From Sphingobium cloacae (GTDB taxonomy: Bacteria > Pseudomonadota > Alphaproteobacteria > Sphingomonadales > Sphingomonadaceae): a DNA stretch of 64,000 nt. The stretch covers positions 2,199,501 to 2,263,500 of the forward strand of contig NZ_AP017655.1 in the NCBI RefSeq assembly GCF_002355855.1, written 5' to 3'. Under the pieces are notes generated by a model, which was given only the letters and a program-made list of their open reading frames with translations, searched no databases and had not been told where the DNA came from. Positions within the stretch are counted from its first letter, which is position 1; each line of letters starts with the position of its first letter. Positions 55,013 through 64,000 of the stretch are shown here, piece after piece. The position numbers were made by a program, and so were the translations under genes.

Positions 55013-56032
<1,020 letters not shown>

Positions 56033-56033
56033 C

Positions 56034-56504
56034 CTACACCGGCAGCGCCGTCGTATATTTCGTCATCGACAGCGCGAAATGTGACGCCGCGCCCTGCACG
56101 GACGGATGGGACAGCACCACGTTCATCAGGAAATCATTATAATCCGCCACGTCCGCCACGACGATCCGCAGCAGATAGTCCCATTCGCCGGACATGGAGA
56201 AACACTCCACGATCTCCGGCCGCCCGTCTACGAATTGCTCGAAGGAGGCGCGGGCGTCGCGGGCGTGGCTGCGCATCCGGATGTTGCAGAGTACGTTCAC
56301 CTGCCGCTCGACGCTGGCCGGATCGACCAGCCGGACGGCTTTCAGCAGCACGCCCGCCTGCTCCAGCGCCTTGATCCGCCGCCAGCAGGACGCCGCCGAC
56401 GCGCCTACCCGTTCGGCCAGGTCCGCATGGCTGATCGAGGCATCGGCCTGCAACAGGGCGACGATCCGCCGGTCGACCGCATCGAGTTGACGCTCCTGTT
56501 TCAT
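56034..56504 (-). CDS. Lrp/AsnC-family regulator
   Basis: 156 residues: N-terminal helix-turn-helix (LDAVDRRIVALLQADASISHADLAERVGASAASCWRRIKALE) and the C-terminal RAM ligand domain (VNVLCNIRMRS..., VSGEWDYLLRIV-like). Divergent from phhA, so it probably controls phenylalanine and tyrosine breakdown and may bind these amino acids. Confidence 0.92.
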   Translation of the reverse strand: MKQERQLDAVDRRIVALLQADASISHADLAERVGASAASCWRRIKALEQAGVLLKAVRLVDPASVERQVNVLCNIRMRSHARDARASFEQFVDGRPEIVECFSMSGEWDYLLRIVVADVADYNDFLMNVVLSHPSVQGAASHFALSMTKYTTALPV

Positions 56505-56519
56505 AAGATGGATATATCC

Positions 56520-56588
56520 GAAACTTCATTTCACGATAACCCTTTTCATCCAGAAGTTTGAAACGATTTTTCCGCGATTTCGTGAAAT
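56520..56588. promoter_or_regulatory. nested inverted repeats between the Lrp gene and phhA
   Basis: ATTTCACGA (56528-56536) pairs with TCGTGAAAT (56580-56588), and AAACTTC (56521-56527) with GAAGTTT (56553-56559). The spacing suits cooperative binding by an octameric Lrp protein. The right half is ten bases before the phhA start. Confidence 0.5.
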
Positions 56589-56598
56589 ACTCCTCGCC

Positions 56599-57450
56599 AT
56601 GGCCCATATCCATGCGCGCCCACCCGAAGGCGCCGCCGCAGACTGGACGATCCCGCAGGACTGGAGCGCCTATACGCCCCAGGATCATGGCGTATGGGAC
56701 CGGCTCTTCGCGCGGCAGGCGGCGATGCTGCCGGGCCGGGTGGTGCCGGAGTTCCTGGAGGGGCTCGACATGCTGCGCATGACGAAGCCGGGCGTCCCGG
56801 ACTTCGAGGAATTGTCGGAGCGGCTGATGCGACGCACCGGCTGGCAGGTGGTGGCTGTGCCCGGCCTGGTTCCCGACCGGGTCTTCTTCAAGCATCTCGC
56901 CAACCGGCGCTTCGTCGCGGGGCGCTTCATCCGCACGCCCGAACAGCTCGATTATCTGGAGGAGCCGGACGTTTTCCACGACGTGTTCGGCCATGTGCCG
57001 CTGCTCGCGCACCCGGTTTTCGCCGATTATATGCAAGCCTATGGCGAGGGCGGGCTGCGCGCCGAGCGGATGGGCGCGATCGAGCGGCTCGCGCGGCTTT
57101 ACTGGTATACGGTGGAGTTCGGACTGATCCGGCAGGACGGCGAATTGCGCCTTTATGGCGCGGGCATCGTGTCGTCGCATGGGGAGTCGATCTTCGCGCT
57201 GGACGATCCTTCGCCCAACCGGCTGGGTTTCGACCTCCGGCGGCTGATGCGCACCCAATATCGCATCGACGATTATCAGCAGAGCTATTTCGTCATCGAC
57301 AGTTTCGAGGACCTGCTGCGCCAGACCGTCGAGACGGACTTCGCGCCGCTCTACCGCGAGCTGGAGGGCACGGACGATCTGGAGGCCGATGCCGTGCTTC
57401 CCGAAGACCGCGTCTACACGCTGGGCACGCAAGAGAGGACCGCCCCATGA
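56599..57450 (+). CDS. phhA: phenylalanine 4-monooxygenase
   Basis: Makes tyrosine from phenylalanine with a pterin cofactor and iron. 283 residues. Iron ligands are the two His of EPDVFHDVFGHVPLL and the Glu of YTVEFGL; LYGAGIVSSHGE is typical. The four-base overlap with the hppD start shows coupling. Confidence 0.95.
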   Translation: MAHIHARPPEGAAADWTIPQDWSAYTPQDHGVWDRLFARQAAMLPGRVVPEFLEGLDMLRMTKPGVPDFEELSERLMRRTGWQVVAVPGLVPDRVFFKHLANRRFVAGRFIRTPEQLDYLEEPDVFHDVFGHVPLLAHPVFADYMQAYGEGGLRAERMGAIERLARLYWYTVEFGLIRQDGELRLYGAGIVSSHGESIFALDDPSPNRLGFDLRRLMRTQYRIDDYQQSYFVIDSFEDLLRQTVETDFAPLYRELEGTDDLEADAVLPEDRVYTLGTQERTAP

Positions 57451-58502
57451 CCGCCACGCCGCATCATCCGCCCGAAAATCCGCTGGGCCTCAACGGCTTC
57501 GAATTCGTCGAGTTCACCTCGCCCGATCCGCAGGCCATGGCCGCGCAGTTCGAACAGCTCGGCTTCGTGCCGACGCACCGCCACCCGGCGAAGAACATCA
57601 CCCGCTACAAGCAGGGGCGCATCAACCTGATGCTGAACCGCGACGATGCCGGGCGGGTGGCGGCCTTCCGGGGCGAGCATGGCCCGTCGGCCAGCGCCAT
57701 GGCCTTTCGCGTCGCCGACCCTGACGCCGCGATGCGCTGGGCGCTCGACCATGGCGCGAAGCCGACGGACGAGGACGATACCGTCATCCAGGGGATCGGC
57801 GGCTCCTATCTCTATTTCGTCAGGGATGGGGAGGACCTCTATGCCGACTGGGCGGAATTTCCCGGCTGGCGCGAGGCGGAGGCGGAAAACAGCGTGGGCC
57901 TCGACCTGCTCGACCACCTCACGCACAATGTCCGGCGGGGGCAGATGCGGGTGTGGAGCGAGTTCTATCGAACCCTCTTCCACTTCGAGGAACAGAAATA
58001 TTTCGACATCAAGGGACAGGCGACCGGGCTTTTCAGCCAGGCGATGATCGCGCCGGACCATGCGATCCGCATCCCCCTCAATGAAAGCCAGGACGACAAG
58101 AGCCAGATCGAGGAATTCATCCGAGAATATCATGGCGAAGGCATCCAGCACCTCGCCCTCACCACCCCCGACATCCACGCCACGGTGGAGAAACTGCGCG
58201 CGCGCGGGGTGCGGTTGCAGGATACGATCGAGACCTATTACGAACTGGTCGACAAGCGCGTCCCCGGCCATGGCGAGGATCTGGAGCGGCTGAAGAAGAA
58301 CCGCATCCTGATCGACGGCAGCGTGGAGACGGGCGAAGGCATATTGCTCCAGATCTTCACCGAGCCGATGTTCGGGCCGATCTTCTTCGAGATCATCCAG
58401 CGCAAGGGCAATGAAGGCTTTGGCAACGGCAATTTCCAGGCTCTGTTCGAGAGCATCGAACTGGACCAGATAAGGCGCGGCGTCATTTCGGTCGACGCCT
58501 GA
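57447..58502 (+). CDS. hppD: 4-hydroxyphenylpyruvate dioxygenase
   Basis: Converts 4-hydroxyphenylpyruvate to homogentisate in tyrosine breakdown. 351 residues with two glyoxalase-like domains. Iron ligands are the His of LDHLTHNV, the His of GIQHLAL and the Glu of FFEIIQRKG near the C-terminus. No homogentisate dioxygenase is nearby. The upstream open frame crossing phhA is a GC-rich shadow; the ATG at 57447 is supported by the overlap. Confidence 0.95.
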   Translation: MTATPHHPPENPLGLNGFEFVEFTSPDPQAMAAQFEQLGFVPTHRHPAKNITRYKQGRINLMLNRDDAGRVAAFRGEHGPSASAMAFRVADPDAAMRWALDHGAKPTDEDDTVIQGIGGSYLYFVRDGEDLYADWAEFPGWREAEAENSVGLDLLDHLTHNVRRGQMRVWSEFYRTLFHFEEQKYFDIKGQATGLFSQAMIAPDHAIRIPLNESQDDKSQIEEFIREYHGEGIQHLALTTPDIHATVEKLRARGVRLQDTIETYYELVDKRVPGHGEDLERLKKNRILIDGSVETGEGILLQIFTEPMFGPIFFEIIQRKGNEGFGNGNFQALFESIELDQIRRGVISVDA

Positions 58503-58560
58503 GCGCCCGGCCCGTGCGGCACGGCTCCCCCCTCGCGCTGCATGGGCCGCCTTTCTATCC

Positions 58561-58595
58561 TCCGTTCGTCCTGAGCCTGTCGAAGGACGAACGGA
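58561..58595. repeat. dispersed palindrome, copy 4
   Basis: CCGTTCGTCCT and AGGACGAACGG form an 11-bp stem around GAGCCTGTCGA, between convergent hppD and the dehydrogenase gene. This is the cleanest of the four copies and could work as a two-way transcript end. Confidence 0.75.
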
Positions 58596-58626
58596 TTTGG
58601 GGAAAAGTCGCTGATCTCAATCGACC

Positions 58627-59505
58627 TCACCGCGTAGGAACAGGCTCCGGCCCCGAATAGTCGTAGAAGCCCTTGCCGGTCTTGCGGCCGTACCAGCCCG
58701 CCTCGACATATTTGACCAGCATCGGCGCCGGGCGGAATTTGGGATCACCCGTGGTCGAATAGAGCACCTTGCAGATTTCGAGACAGGTATCCAGCCCCAC
58801 GAAATCCGCCAATGTCAGCGGACCCATCGGATGGTTGAGGCCCAACTGGATCGCGGTGTCGATGTCCTTCACATTGGCGACGCCCTCGCCCAGCGCGAAG
58901 CAGGCTTCGTTCAGCATCGGCAGCAGGATGCGGTTGACGATGAAGCCCGGCGCGTCGAACGCATGGACCACCTGCTTGCCCAGCTTCACGGCATAGGCCT
59001 CGATCGCCGCCACGGTTTCAGGCGCGGTGGCGAGGCCGCGGATGATCTCGATCAGGGCCATGACCGGCACCGGATTGAAGAAATGCACGCCCACGAAGCG
59101 CGCGGCGTCGGGCGCGGCCTGCGCCAGCCGCGTGATCGGGATGGAGGAGGTGTTGGACGCCAGGATCGCGTCCGCGCCCAGCAGCGGCCCGACATTGCCG
59201 AAGATCGCGCGCTTGATGTCCTCGCGCTCGGTCGCCGCTTCGATCACCAGTTGCGCATCGGCCAGCGGAGCCACGTCGCCCGCGGGCTTGATCCGGGCCA
59301 GCGCGGCGTCGGCGTCGACCTGCGCGATCTTGCCCTTTTCCACGCCCTTCGCCAGCAGCTTCGCGATCCCCGCAAGACCTTTTTCCGCGCGGGCGAGGTC
59401 GATGTCGGACAGGATCACGTCATAGCCCGCCTGCGCCGAAACCTGCGCGATGCCCGCGCCCATCTGCCCGGCGCCGATGACGCCCACGGTGCGAATATCC
59501 GTCAT
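58627..59505 (-). CDS. paaH: 3-hydroxyacyl-CoA (3-hydroxybutyryl-CoA) dehydrogenase
   Basis: 292 residues. N-terminal NAD motif [13 protein letters not shown]; catalytic His in [29 protein letters not shown] at the C-terminal dimer domain. It oxidises 3-hydroxyacyl-CoA, most likely 3-hydroxybutyryl-CoA; the symbol is by family resemblance. Confidence 0.88.
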   Translation of the reverse strand: MTDIRTVGVIGAGQMGAGIAQVSAQAGYDVILSDIDLARAEKGLAGIAKLLAKGVEKGKIAQVDADAALARIKPAGDVAPLADAQLVIEAATEREDIKRAIFGNVGPLLGADAILASNTSSIPITRLAQAAPDAARFVGVHFFNPVPVMALIEIIRGLATAPETVAAIEAYAVKLGKQVVHAFDAPGFIVNRILLPMLNEACFALGEGVANVKDIDTAIQLGLNHPMGPLTLADFVGLDTCLEICKVLYSTTGDPKFRPAPMLVKYVEAGWYGRKTGKGFYDYSGPEPVPTR

Positions 59506-59552
59506 GATTGCCTCAAATCCTTCCGCCTGAATCAGCCTGTCGCCATTCCCCT

Positions 59553-59643
59553 AGAGCGTTTTCCCATGAGTGAAAACGCTCCGGTCTTTCCATGCCGCAT
59601 TTTCCGAGCCGTCGACCGTAAACGGCCGACTTGAAAATGCTCT
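59553..59643. repeat. alphaproteobacterial GAGCGTTTTC palindrome
   Basis: GAGCGTTTTC (59554-59563) and GAAAACGCTC (59572-59581) form a perfect 10-bp hairpin with an eight-base loop. A more distant AGAGCGTTTTC/GAAAATGCTCT pairing encloses about 91 bases (to 59643). This type of element is known in intergenic DNA of alphaproteobacteria. It sits between the dehydrogenase start and ybgC, about 105 bases before the latter. Confidence 0.7.
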
Positions 59644-59748
59644 GGCGCGAAGGAAGCAGGACGGACAGCCCCATGGCGCGGGCGGGACGGGGGGGCGGCG
59701 GCATTTTCCTGCTTTGCGCCGCCCGCCGATGATGGTTAAAGGCTGGAC

Positions 59749-60231
59749 ATGATTTCCGACGCGCCCGATGCGCCTTCCCTGTCCGCGCCTGCGTCCGGCC
59801 GTTTCGCCGCTGGAGAGCATCGCTTTCCCCTGCGCGTCTATTTCGAGGATACGGACCTGTCGGGCCTGGTCTACCACGCCAATTATCTGCGCTACATGGA
59901 GCGCGCCCGGTCCGACATGCTGCGGATCGCGGGCATCGGCCAGCGGGCCGCGCTGGAGGAGGGCGAAGGCGTCTATGCCGTCACCGACCTGCATATCCGC
60001 TACCGCCGCCCCGCGCGCCTGGACGACGACCTGACCGTGGTGAGCCGCGTGGCGGACGTCAGCGCCGCCACCTGCTCCATTCAGCAGACAGTCATGCGGG
60101 GCGAGGAAATATTGACGCAGGGCGATGTGTCCGTCGCCTTCCTGACGCCCCAGGGCCGCCCGCGCAGGCAGCCCAAGCCCTGGACCGACATTTTCAGCCG
60201 CCTGATGAGAGGGGAAGACATCCACCCATGA
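59749..60231 (+). CDS. ybgC: tol-pal associated acyl-CoA thioesterase
   Basis: 160 residues with the YbgC hotdog signature FEDTDLSGLVYHANYLRYMERARSD (catalytic Asp in EDTD). It hydrolyses acyl-CoAs and is the standard first gene of the tol-pal operon. It overlaps tolQ by four bases (ATGA). Confidence 0.94.
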   Translation: MISDAPDAPSLSAPASGRFAAGEHRFPLRVYFEDTDLSGLVYHANYLRYMERARSDMLRIAGIGQRAALEEGEGVYAVTDLHIRYRRPARLDDDLTVVSRVADVSAATCSIQQTVMRGEEILTQGDVSVAFLTPQGRPRRQPKPWTDIFSRLMRGEDIHP

Positions 60232-60944
60232 GCCTTGCCATGCCCGCCGTCGGCGCAATGGGCGCCGTTGCCGCCAACGCCACCATATCGCCGCTCCATC
60301 TGTTCCTTCAGGCCGACATCGTCGTGAAGGGGGTGATGGTCGGCCTGCTGCTGGCCAGCATCTGGACCTGGGCGATGATCATCGGGTTCAGCTTCACCCT
60401 GCGAAGGGCGAGCAAGCAGAGCAACGCCTTCGAAAGCGATTTCTGGAAGGCGGAGGATATCGACCGCTTCTACGAAGCGCGCGGCAAGGCGGAGTTCCCC
60501 GCCGCCAAGGTGATGGCGGCAGGCGTTTCCGAGTGGCGCCGCTCCACCGCGCAGAAGGTGATCGACCGCGACGGAACGCGCGACCGGCTGCACACGGCGA
60601 TGAACAGCACCATCGCGGCGGAAGTGGACCGGCTGTCGGACCGGCTCAATATCCTCGCCACCATCGGATCGGTCGCGCCGTTCGTCGGACTGTTCGGCAC
60701 GGTGTGGGGCATCATGCGCGCCTTCACCGCCATCGCGGCGGAGCAGCAGAGCAGCTTGGCCGTGGTCGCGCCGGGCATTGCGGAGGCGCTGTTCGCCACC
60801 GCCATCGGCCTGTTCGCGGCGATCCCGGCGGTCATCGCCTACAACCGGTTCAGCCATGGCATCAACCGGCTGGAAACCCGCCTGTCGCGCTTCGCGGACG
60901 GCTTCTATTCGACGCTGAGCCGTGAACTGGAGACGCAGCGGTGA
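60228..60944 (+). CDS. tolQ: TolQ inner-membrane subunit
   Basis: 238 residues with three membrane spans (first near residue 35; the second and third around LFGTVWGIMRAF and EALFATAIGLFAAIPAVIAYN). It forms the proton-driven motor with TolR, homologous to ExbB and MotA. Confidence 0.95.
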   Translation: MSLAMPAVGAMGAVAANATISPLHLFLQADIVVKGVMVGLLLASIWTWAMIIGFSFTLRRASKQSNAFESDFWKAEDIDRFYEARGKAEFPAAKVMAAGVSEWRRSTAQKVIDRDGTRDRLHTAMNSTIAAEVDRLSDRLNILATIGSVAPFVGLFGTVWGIMRAFTAIAAEQQSSLAVVAPGIAEALFATAIGLFAAIPAVIAYNRFSHGINRLETRLSRFADGFYSTLSRELETQR

Positions 60945-60984
60945 GATATGTCCCGGATGCTATTCTGAAAAGAGGAGCGCGCTG

Positions 60985-61461
60985 ATGGCCATGTCCGGTC
61001 CATCCAGCCGCCGGGGGCGCGGGCGCGCGCCGATGGCGGACATCAATGTGACGCCGCTGGTCGACGTCATGCTGGTGCTGCTCATCATCTTCATGGTGAC
61101 CGCGCCGCTACTGGTGACGGGCGTGCCGGTGAACCTGCCCGAAACCCGCGCCAAGGGGCTGGATCAGGACGCCAAGCCGACGGTCGTGTCCATCGACCGC
61201 GACGGCGGGCTCTATATCGACGAAACGCAGATCAGCGACGCCGACCTTCCGGGCCGCCTTGCCGAGATCATGTCCGCCCATGCGGGCCAGCCGGAGCCGC
61301 CGCAGATCTTCCTGCGCGCCGACACGGCGCTCGATTACGGACGGGTGATGCGGGTGATGGGCGAGCTGAACCGGGCGGGATTGAACAAGGTCGCGCTGGT
61401 CAGCACCGGCGCGGAGAATGGCGGCAACGCGCCGGCGGATGTCAGCGACGGTTCAGAATAG
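60985..61461 (+). CDS. tolR: TolR inner-membrane subunit
   Basis: 158 residues: an N-terminal single span with the proton-conducting Asp in DINVTPLVDVMLVLLIIFMV, then a periplasmic domain. The ATG at 60985 has AGAGGAGCG ahead. Partner of TolQ. Confidence 0.95.
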   Translation: MAMSGPSSRRGRGRAPMADINVTPLVDVMLVLLIIFMVTAPLLVTGVPVNLPETRAKGLDQDAKPTVVSIDRDGGLYIDETQISDADLPGRLAEIMSAHAGQPEPPQIFLRADTALDYGRVMRVMGELNRAGLNKVALVSTGAENGGNAPADVSDGSE

Positions 61462-61481
61462 GGTTCATAGGTTCTCAAGGG

Positions 61482-62447
61482 ATGGAGCGCGCGGAAAAAA
61501 TCGGCCTGGGCGTCGCGACGGCGGGACATGTCCTGCTGTTCGGCCTGCTGTCGGCCGGTTTCCTGGCCACGCCCAATCCGCTCAAGCTCAATTCCCCGCC
61601 GATGGACGTGAGCCTGGTGGACGAGGTGGCGCTGCAATCGACCGCGCCGCGCATCTCGACCGAGCCGCCTCCGCCCAGCGAGGCGCCGGAAAAGGGCCCG
61701 ACCGAGGACGCCGCTCCCGCGCCGGAGCCTGAACCCGCGCCTGCGCCCGAACCCACGCCCGCGCCGCCCAAGCCCGCGCCGACGCCTCCGAAGAAGGAAA
61801 CGCCCAAGCCCGCTCCGGTTCCCAAGCCTGCACCGCCCAAGAAGGACGTGCCCAAGGCCGCGCCCAAACCGAAGCCCGCGCCCGAAAAGCCCGCGCCCGC
61901 CAAGGCAAAGCCCGCTCCGGCCAAGCCCAGCAAACCGGCGGCCGCTTCTTCCACGCCGAAAAAGAGCGATGCTCCGCCCAAGAAGGACGCGCCCGCCCGC
62001 GCGTCGGGCAGCGGCAAGGCGGACAAGCCCAAGGGGTCGCTGCTGGGGAACGACTTCCTCAAGGGCATCGACACCTCTTCCGAAACCCGGTCGCGTCCCA
62101 GCGCGCCCGCCGCTTCCGCCATGGGGCCGCAGCAGAAGGCGGCGCTCGACGCGGAACTGCGCCGCCAGTTGAAGCCGCATTGGCGTCCGCCTTCGGGCGC
62201 GGACGCGGATCAGTTGGTGACGCTGCTCGAAGTGCGGCTGGACAAGAATGGCCGGGTGATCGGCACGCCGGAGGTGATCGACCAGTTGGGCGTCACCGCG
62301 AGCAACCGTCCGCAGGCGCAGCTCCACGCCGAGCGCGCCATCCAGGCGGTGAAGCTGGCGTCGCCCTTCAAGAACCTGCCGCCCGAATATTATGAACAGT
62401 GGAAATGGCTGAAGCCACTCCGCTTTGACGCGAGGCTTAACCGATGA
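61482..62447 (+). CDS. tolA: TolA envelope-spanning protein
   Basis: 321 residues: an N-terminal membrane anchor (HVLLFGLLSAGFLA), a long Pro/Lys/Ala-rich linker from about residue 55 to 190 (PAPEPEP and PKPAPxK units), and a C-terminal domain ending in KWLKPLRFDARLNR. It links the TolQR motor to TolB and Pal. It overlaps tolB by four bases. Confidence 0.92.
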   Translation: MERAEKIGLGVATAGHVLLFGLLSAGFLATPNPLKLNSPPMDVSLVDEVALQSTAPRISTEPPPPSEAPEKGPTEDAAPAPEPEPAPAPEPTPAPPKPAPTPPKKETPKPAPVPKPAPPKKDVPKAAPKPKPAPEKPAPAKAKPAPAKPSKPAAASSTPKKSDAPPKKDAPARASGSGKADKPKGSLLGNDFLKGIDTSSETRSRPSAPAASAMGPQQKAALDAELRRQLKPHWRPPSGADADQLVTLLEVRLDKNGRVIGTPEVIDQLGVTASNRPQAQLHAERAIQAVKLASPFKNLPPEYYEQWKWLKPLRFDARLNR

Positions 62448-63778
62448 TGACGACCCTGATGCGCCGCCTCAGCATGGCGGCGGCCACGCTGCTCGCTTTC
62501 ACCGCCGCGCCCGCGCTGGCACAGCTTTCGGTCGACGTGACCGGCGAGATCGAGAGCAATCTCAAGATCGCCGTCCCCGCCCTCCCCGCGCAGACCGAAG
62601 TGTCCACGCCCGCCGGTTCCTCCAACGAACTGGGGCGCAAGATCGCGGAGGTGATCGCGTCGGACCTCAAGGGCTCCGGCCTGTTCGACCCTTCGGGTCC
62701 GGGCGGCCTGCCCGCCGTGGGCTTTTCCGAAGTCACCTTTCCCCAATATGAGAAATGGGGGGCGTGGCAGGCGCTGGTGCAGGGCTTCGTGCGGACCACG
62801 GGCGGAGAGGCGGACATCACCGTCGGCTGCTATCTCTACGACGTGGCATTGAAGCAGGAACTGACGCGGCAGGGCTATGTCGTCGCGCCGCGCGACTGGC
62901 GGCGCGCCGCGCATAAATGCGCCGACGCCATCTATGCGCGCCTGTCGGGCGAAAGCCCCTTCTTCGACAGCCGGATCGCCTATATCGCGGAAAGCGGACC
63001 CAAGGGGAACCGGACCAAGCGGCTCGCCATCATGGATTCGGACGGCGCGAACCACCGCTTCATCACCAACGGCCAGTCGATCGCGCTGACCCCGCGCTTC
63101 TCGCCCGACTACAAGTCGATCGTCTATGTGAGCTATCTGGGCAGCCGGGTACGCATCTACATCTACGACATCGGCACGGGCAAGCAGCGGCTGGTGACGG
63201 AAAGCAACAACCCGACCTTCGCGCCGCGCTGGTCGCCCGACGGCCGCAACATCCTCTTTTCCATGGCGGTGGCGGGTAATACCGACATCTATCGCGTGTC
63301 GGCCAATGGCGGCACGCCGGTGCGCCTCACCAACACGCCCGGCATCGATGTGGGCGGCAGCTATTCCCCGGACGGGCGGCAGATCGTGTTCGAAAGCGAC
63401 CGTTCGGGCGGGCAGCAGATCTATGTCATGAACGCGGACGGATCGGGCCAGCGCCGGATCAGCCATGGGGGCGGCCGTTATGCGACGCCCGAATGGAGCC
63501 CGCGCGGCGACCTCATCGCCTTCACCAAGCTGTCGGGCGGCTTCAAGATCGCGGTGATGACGCCCAATGGCGACAATGAGCGCATCCTGACGAACGGCTG
63601 GCAGGACGAACAGCCCACATGGTCGCCCAACGGCCGCGTGCTGCAATTCTTCCGCACCACGGCGGGCCGTCAGGGCACCAGTCAGGTGTGGCAGGTCGAC
63701 CTGACCGGGGTCAACGAACGCCGCATCCCGACGCCGCTCAGCGGGTCCGACCCGGCTTGGGGACCTTTGCTCCCCTGA
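62444..63778 (+). CDS. tolB: TolB periplasmic beta-propeller
   Basis: 444 residues with signal peptide (ending in APALAQ). An N-terminal domain about 130 residues long precedes a six-bladed propeller (blade ends such as RWSPDGRNILFSM, SYSPDGRQIVFESDRSG, EWSPRGDLIAFTK). It binds Pal and TolA. Mature protein is preceded by a normal Sec signal. Confidence 0.96.
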   Translation: MMTTLMRRLSMAAATLLAFTAAPALAQLSVDVTGEIESNLKIAVPALPAQTEVSTPAGSSNELGRKIAEVIASDLKGSGLFDPSGPGGLPAVGFSEVTFPQYEKWGAWQALVQGFVRTTGGEADITVGCYLYDVALKQELTRQGYVVAPRDWRRAAHKCADAIYARLSGESPFFDSRIAYIAESGPKGNRTKRLAIMDSDGANHRFITNGQSIALTPRFSPDYKSIVYVSYLGSRVRIYIYDIGTGKQRLVTESNNPTFAPRWSPDGRNILFSMAVAGNTDIYRVSANGGTPVRLTNTPGIDVGGSYSPDGRQIVFESDRSGGQQIYVMNADGSGQRRISHGGGRYATPEWSPRGDLIAFTKLSGGFKIAVMTPNGDNERILTNGWQDEQPTWSPNGRVLQFFRTTAGRQGTSQVWQVDLTGVNERRIPTPLSGSDPAWGPLLP

Positions 63779-63884
63779 GCAATTTTCTGTGGATAACGGA
63801 ACCGCATCGTCTTGACAGCGTAACGAAGTTCACCAAGCATGACGCCTGCCTTCGCGGGTGGTTTAAACGACTGAGGAGACCCCG

Positions 63885-64000
63885 ATGAAACTGTCCCGGC
63901 CCCTTTTGATGGCGACCGCCGTCATCGCGCTTGCCGCCTGCTCCAAGAAACCCCCGGCAGAACTGCCGCCCGCGCCCGGCGGCGATACGGGCGCGACGGG
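63885..64000 (+). CDS. pal: Pal peptidoglycan-associated lipoprotein, 3' end missing
   Basis: First 38 codons only: signal and lipobox (VIALAACSKK), then a Pro/Gly-rich linker. GAGGAG is seven bases before the ATG. Identification rests on position after tolB and the lipobox; the OmpA-like C-terminal domain is outside the window. Confidence 0.85.
   Translation, partial: MKLSRPLLMATAVIALAACSKKPPAELPPAPGGDTGAT

Noticed and set aside
56694..57446. Long upstream extension of hppD through phhA in another frame
   Set aside because: The overlap is with a gene having iron ligands in its own frame; hppD begins naturally at the ATGA overlap.
61650..62040. Pro/Lys-rich repeat in tolA as a possible separate element or recombination site
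   Set aside because: It is the normal linker of TolA, in frame and flanked by the anchor and C-terminal domain.

Overview
The window is a stretch of GC-rich chromosome from an alphaproteobacterium, most probably a sphingomonad (Sphingobium, Novosphingobium or Sphingomonas group). The evidence is a SUF-only Fe-S operon with a short SufD, a CDC48-type AAA ATPase, an Atm1-type ABC exporter, KDO and dTDP-rhamnose genes, a PspF/PspABC system and short dispersed palindromes that begin TCCGTTCG. It reads as ordinary chromosome carrying one insertion sequence. I saw no prophage, CRISPR array or large island.

Layout. 1-2.7 kb: rfbB (cut by the window edge), rfbD and rfbA, which make dTDP-rhamnose precursors. 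2.8-6.6 kb: a large autotransporter whose passenger is an internal duplication. 6.8 kb: tRNA-Thr(GGT). 7-13.4 kb: two opposing micro-ORFs, aminopeptidase P, oligopeptidase B, a thioesterase and an Atm1-type exporter. 13.5-17.3 kb: an Ivy-like lipoprotein, an AbrB/Doc toxin-antitoxin pair, then a TPP riboswitch reading into a small membrane protein and thiC. 17.3-23.6 kb: a prolyl oligopeptidase, a P450 with a membrane serine hydrolase, a small phospholipase-A2-like protein and kdsA. 23.7-31.9 kb: proA, a LuxR regulator, a PmtA-like methyltransferase, the CDC48 ATPase, a candidate small RNA, a LysR regulator and a diguanylate cyclase. 31.9-32.8 kb: an IS5-family element. 32.8-41.4 kb: GST, acetyl-CoA synthetase, a ubiquinone-type hydroxylase, ilvE, threonine aldolase, an EamA transporter and an SDR protein.

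41.4-47.4 kb is one minus-strand SUF operon in the order iscR, sufB, a 151-residue unknown, sufC, sufD, sufS, sufT, sufA; most neighbours overlap by 1-4 bases. sufE lies separately near 52.3 kb. 47.4-52 kb: an AraC regulator, pyrD, gamma-glutamyltranspeptidase and a lipoprotein. 52.6-56 kb: a phage-shock cluster. pspF runs one way; a sigma-54 promoter drives a small membrane protein and pspA, pspB and pspC the other way, followed by two more small membrane proteins. 56-58.5 kb: an Lrp regulator facing phhA-hppD, which convert phenylalanine to tyrosine and 4-hydroxyphenylpyruvate to homogentisate. 58.6-64 kb: 3-hydroxyacyl-CoA dehydrogenase, then ybgC-tolQ-tolR-tolA-tolB-pal, the cell-envelope Tol-Pal system, with pal cut by the window end.

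The least expected signals are two minus-strand intrinsic terminators with no coding gene in front of them (candidate small RNAs near 29.55 and 48.52 kb), the PLA2-like/serine hydrolase/P450 group, an unknown gene inside the suf operon that appears to start with TTG, a 25-residue membrane peptide coupled to aminopeptidase P, and an IS inserted exactly at the stop codon of a GST gene.
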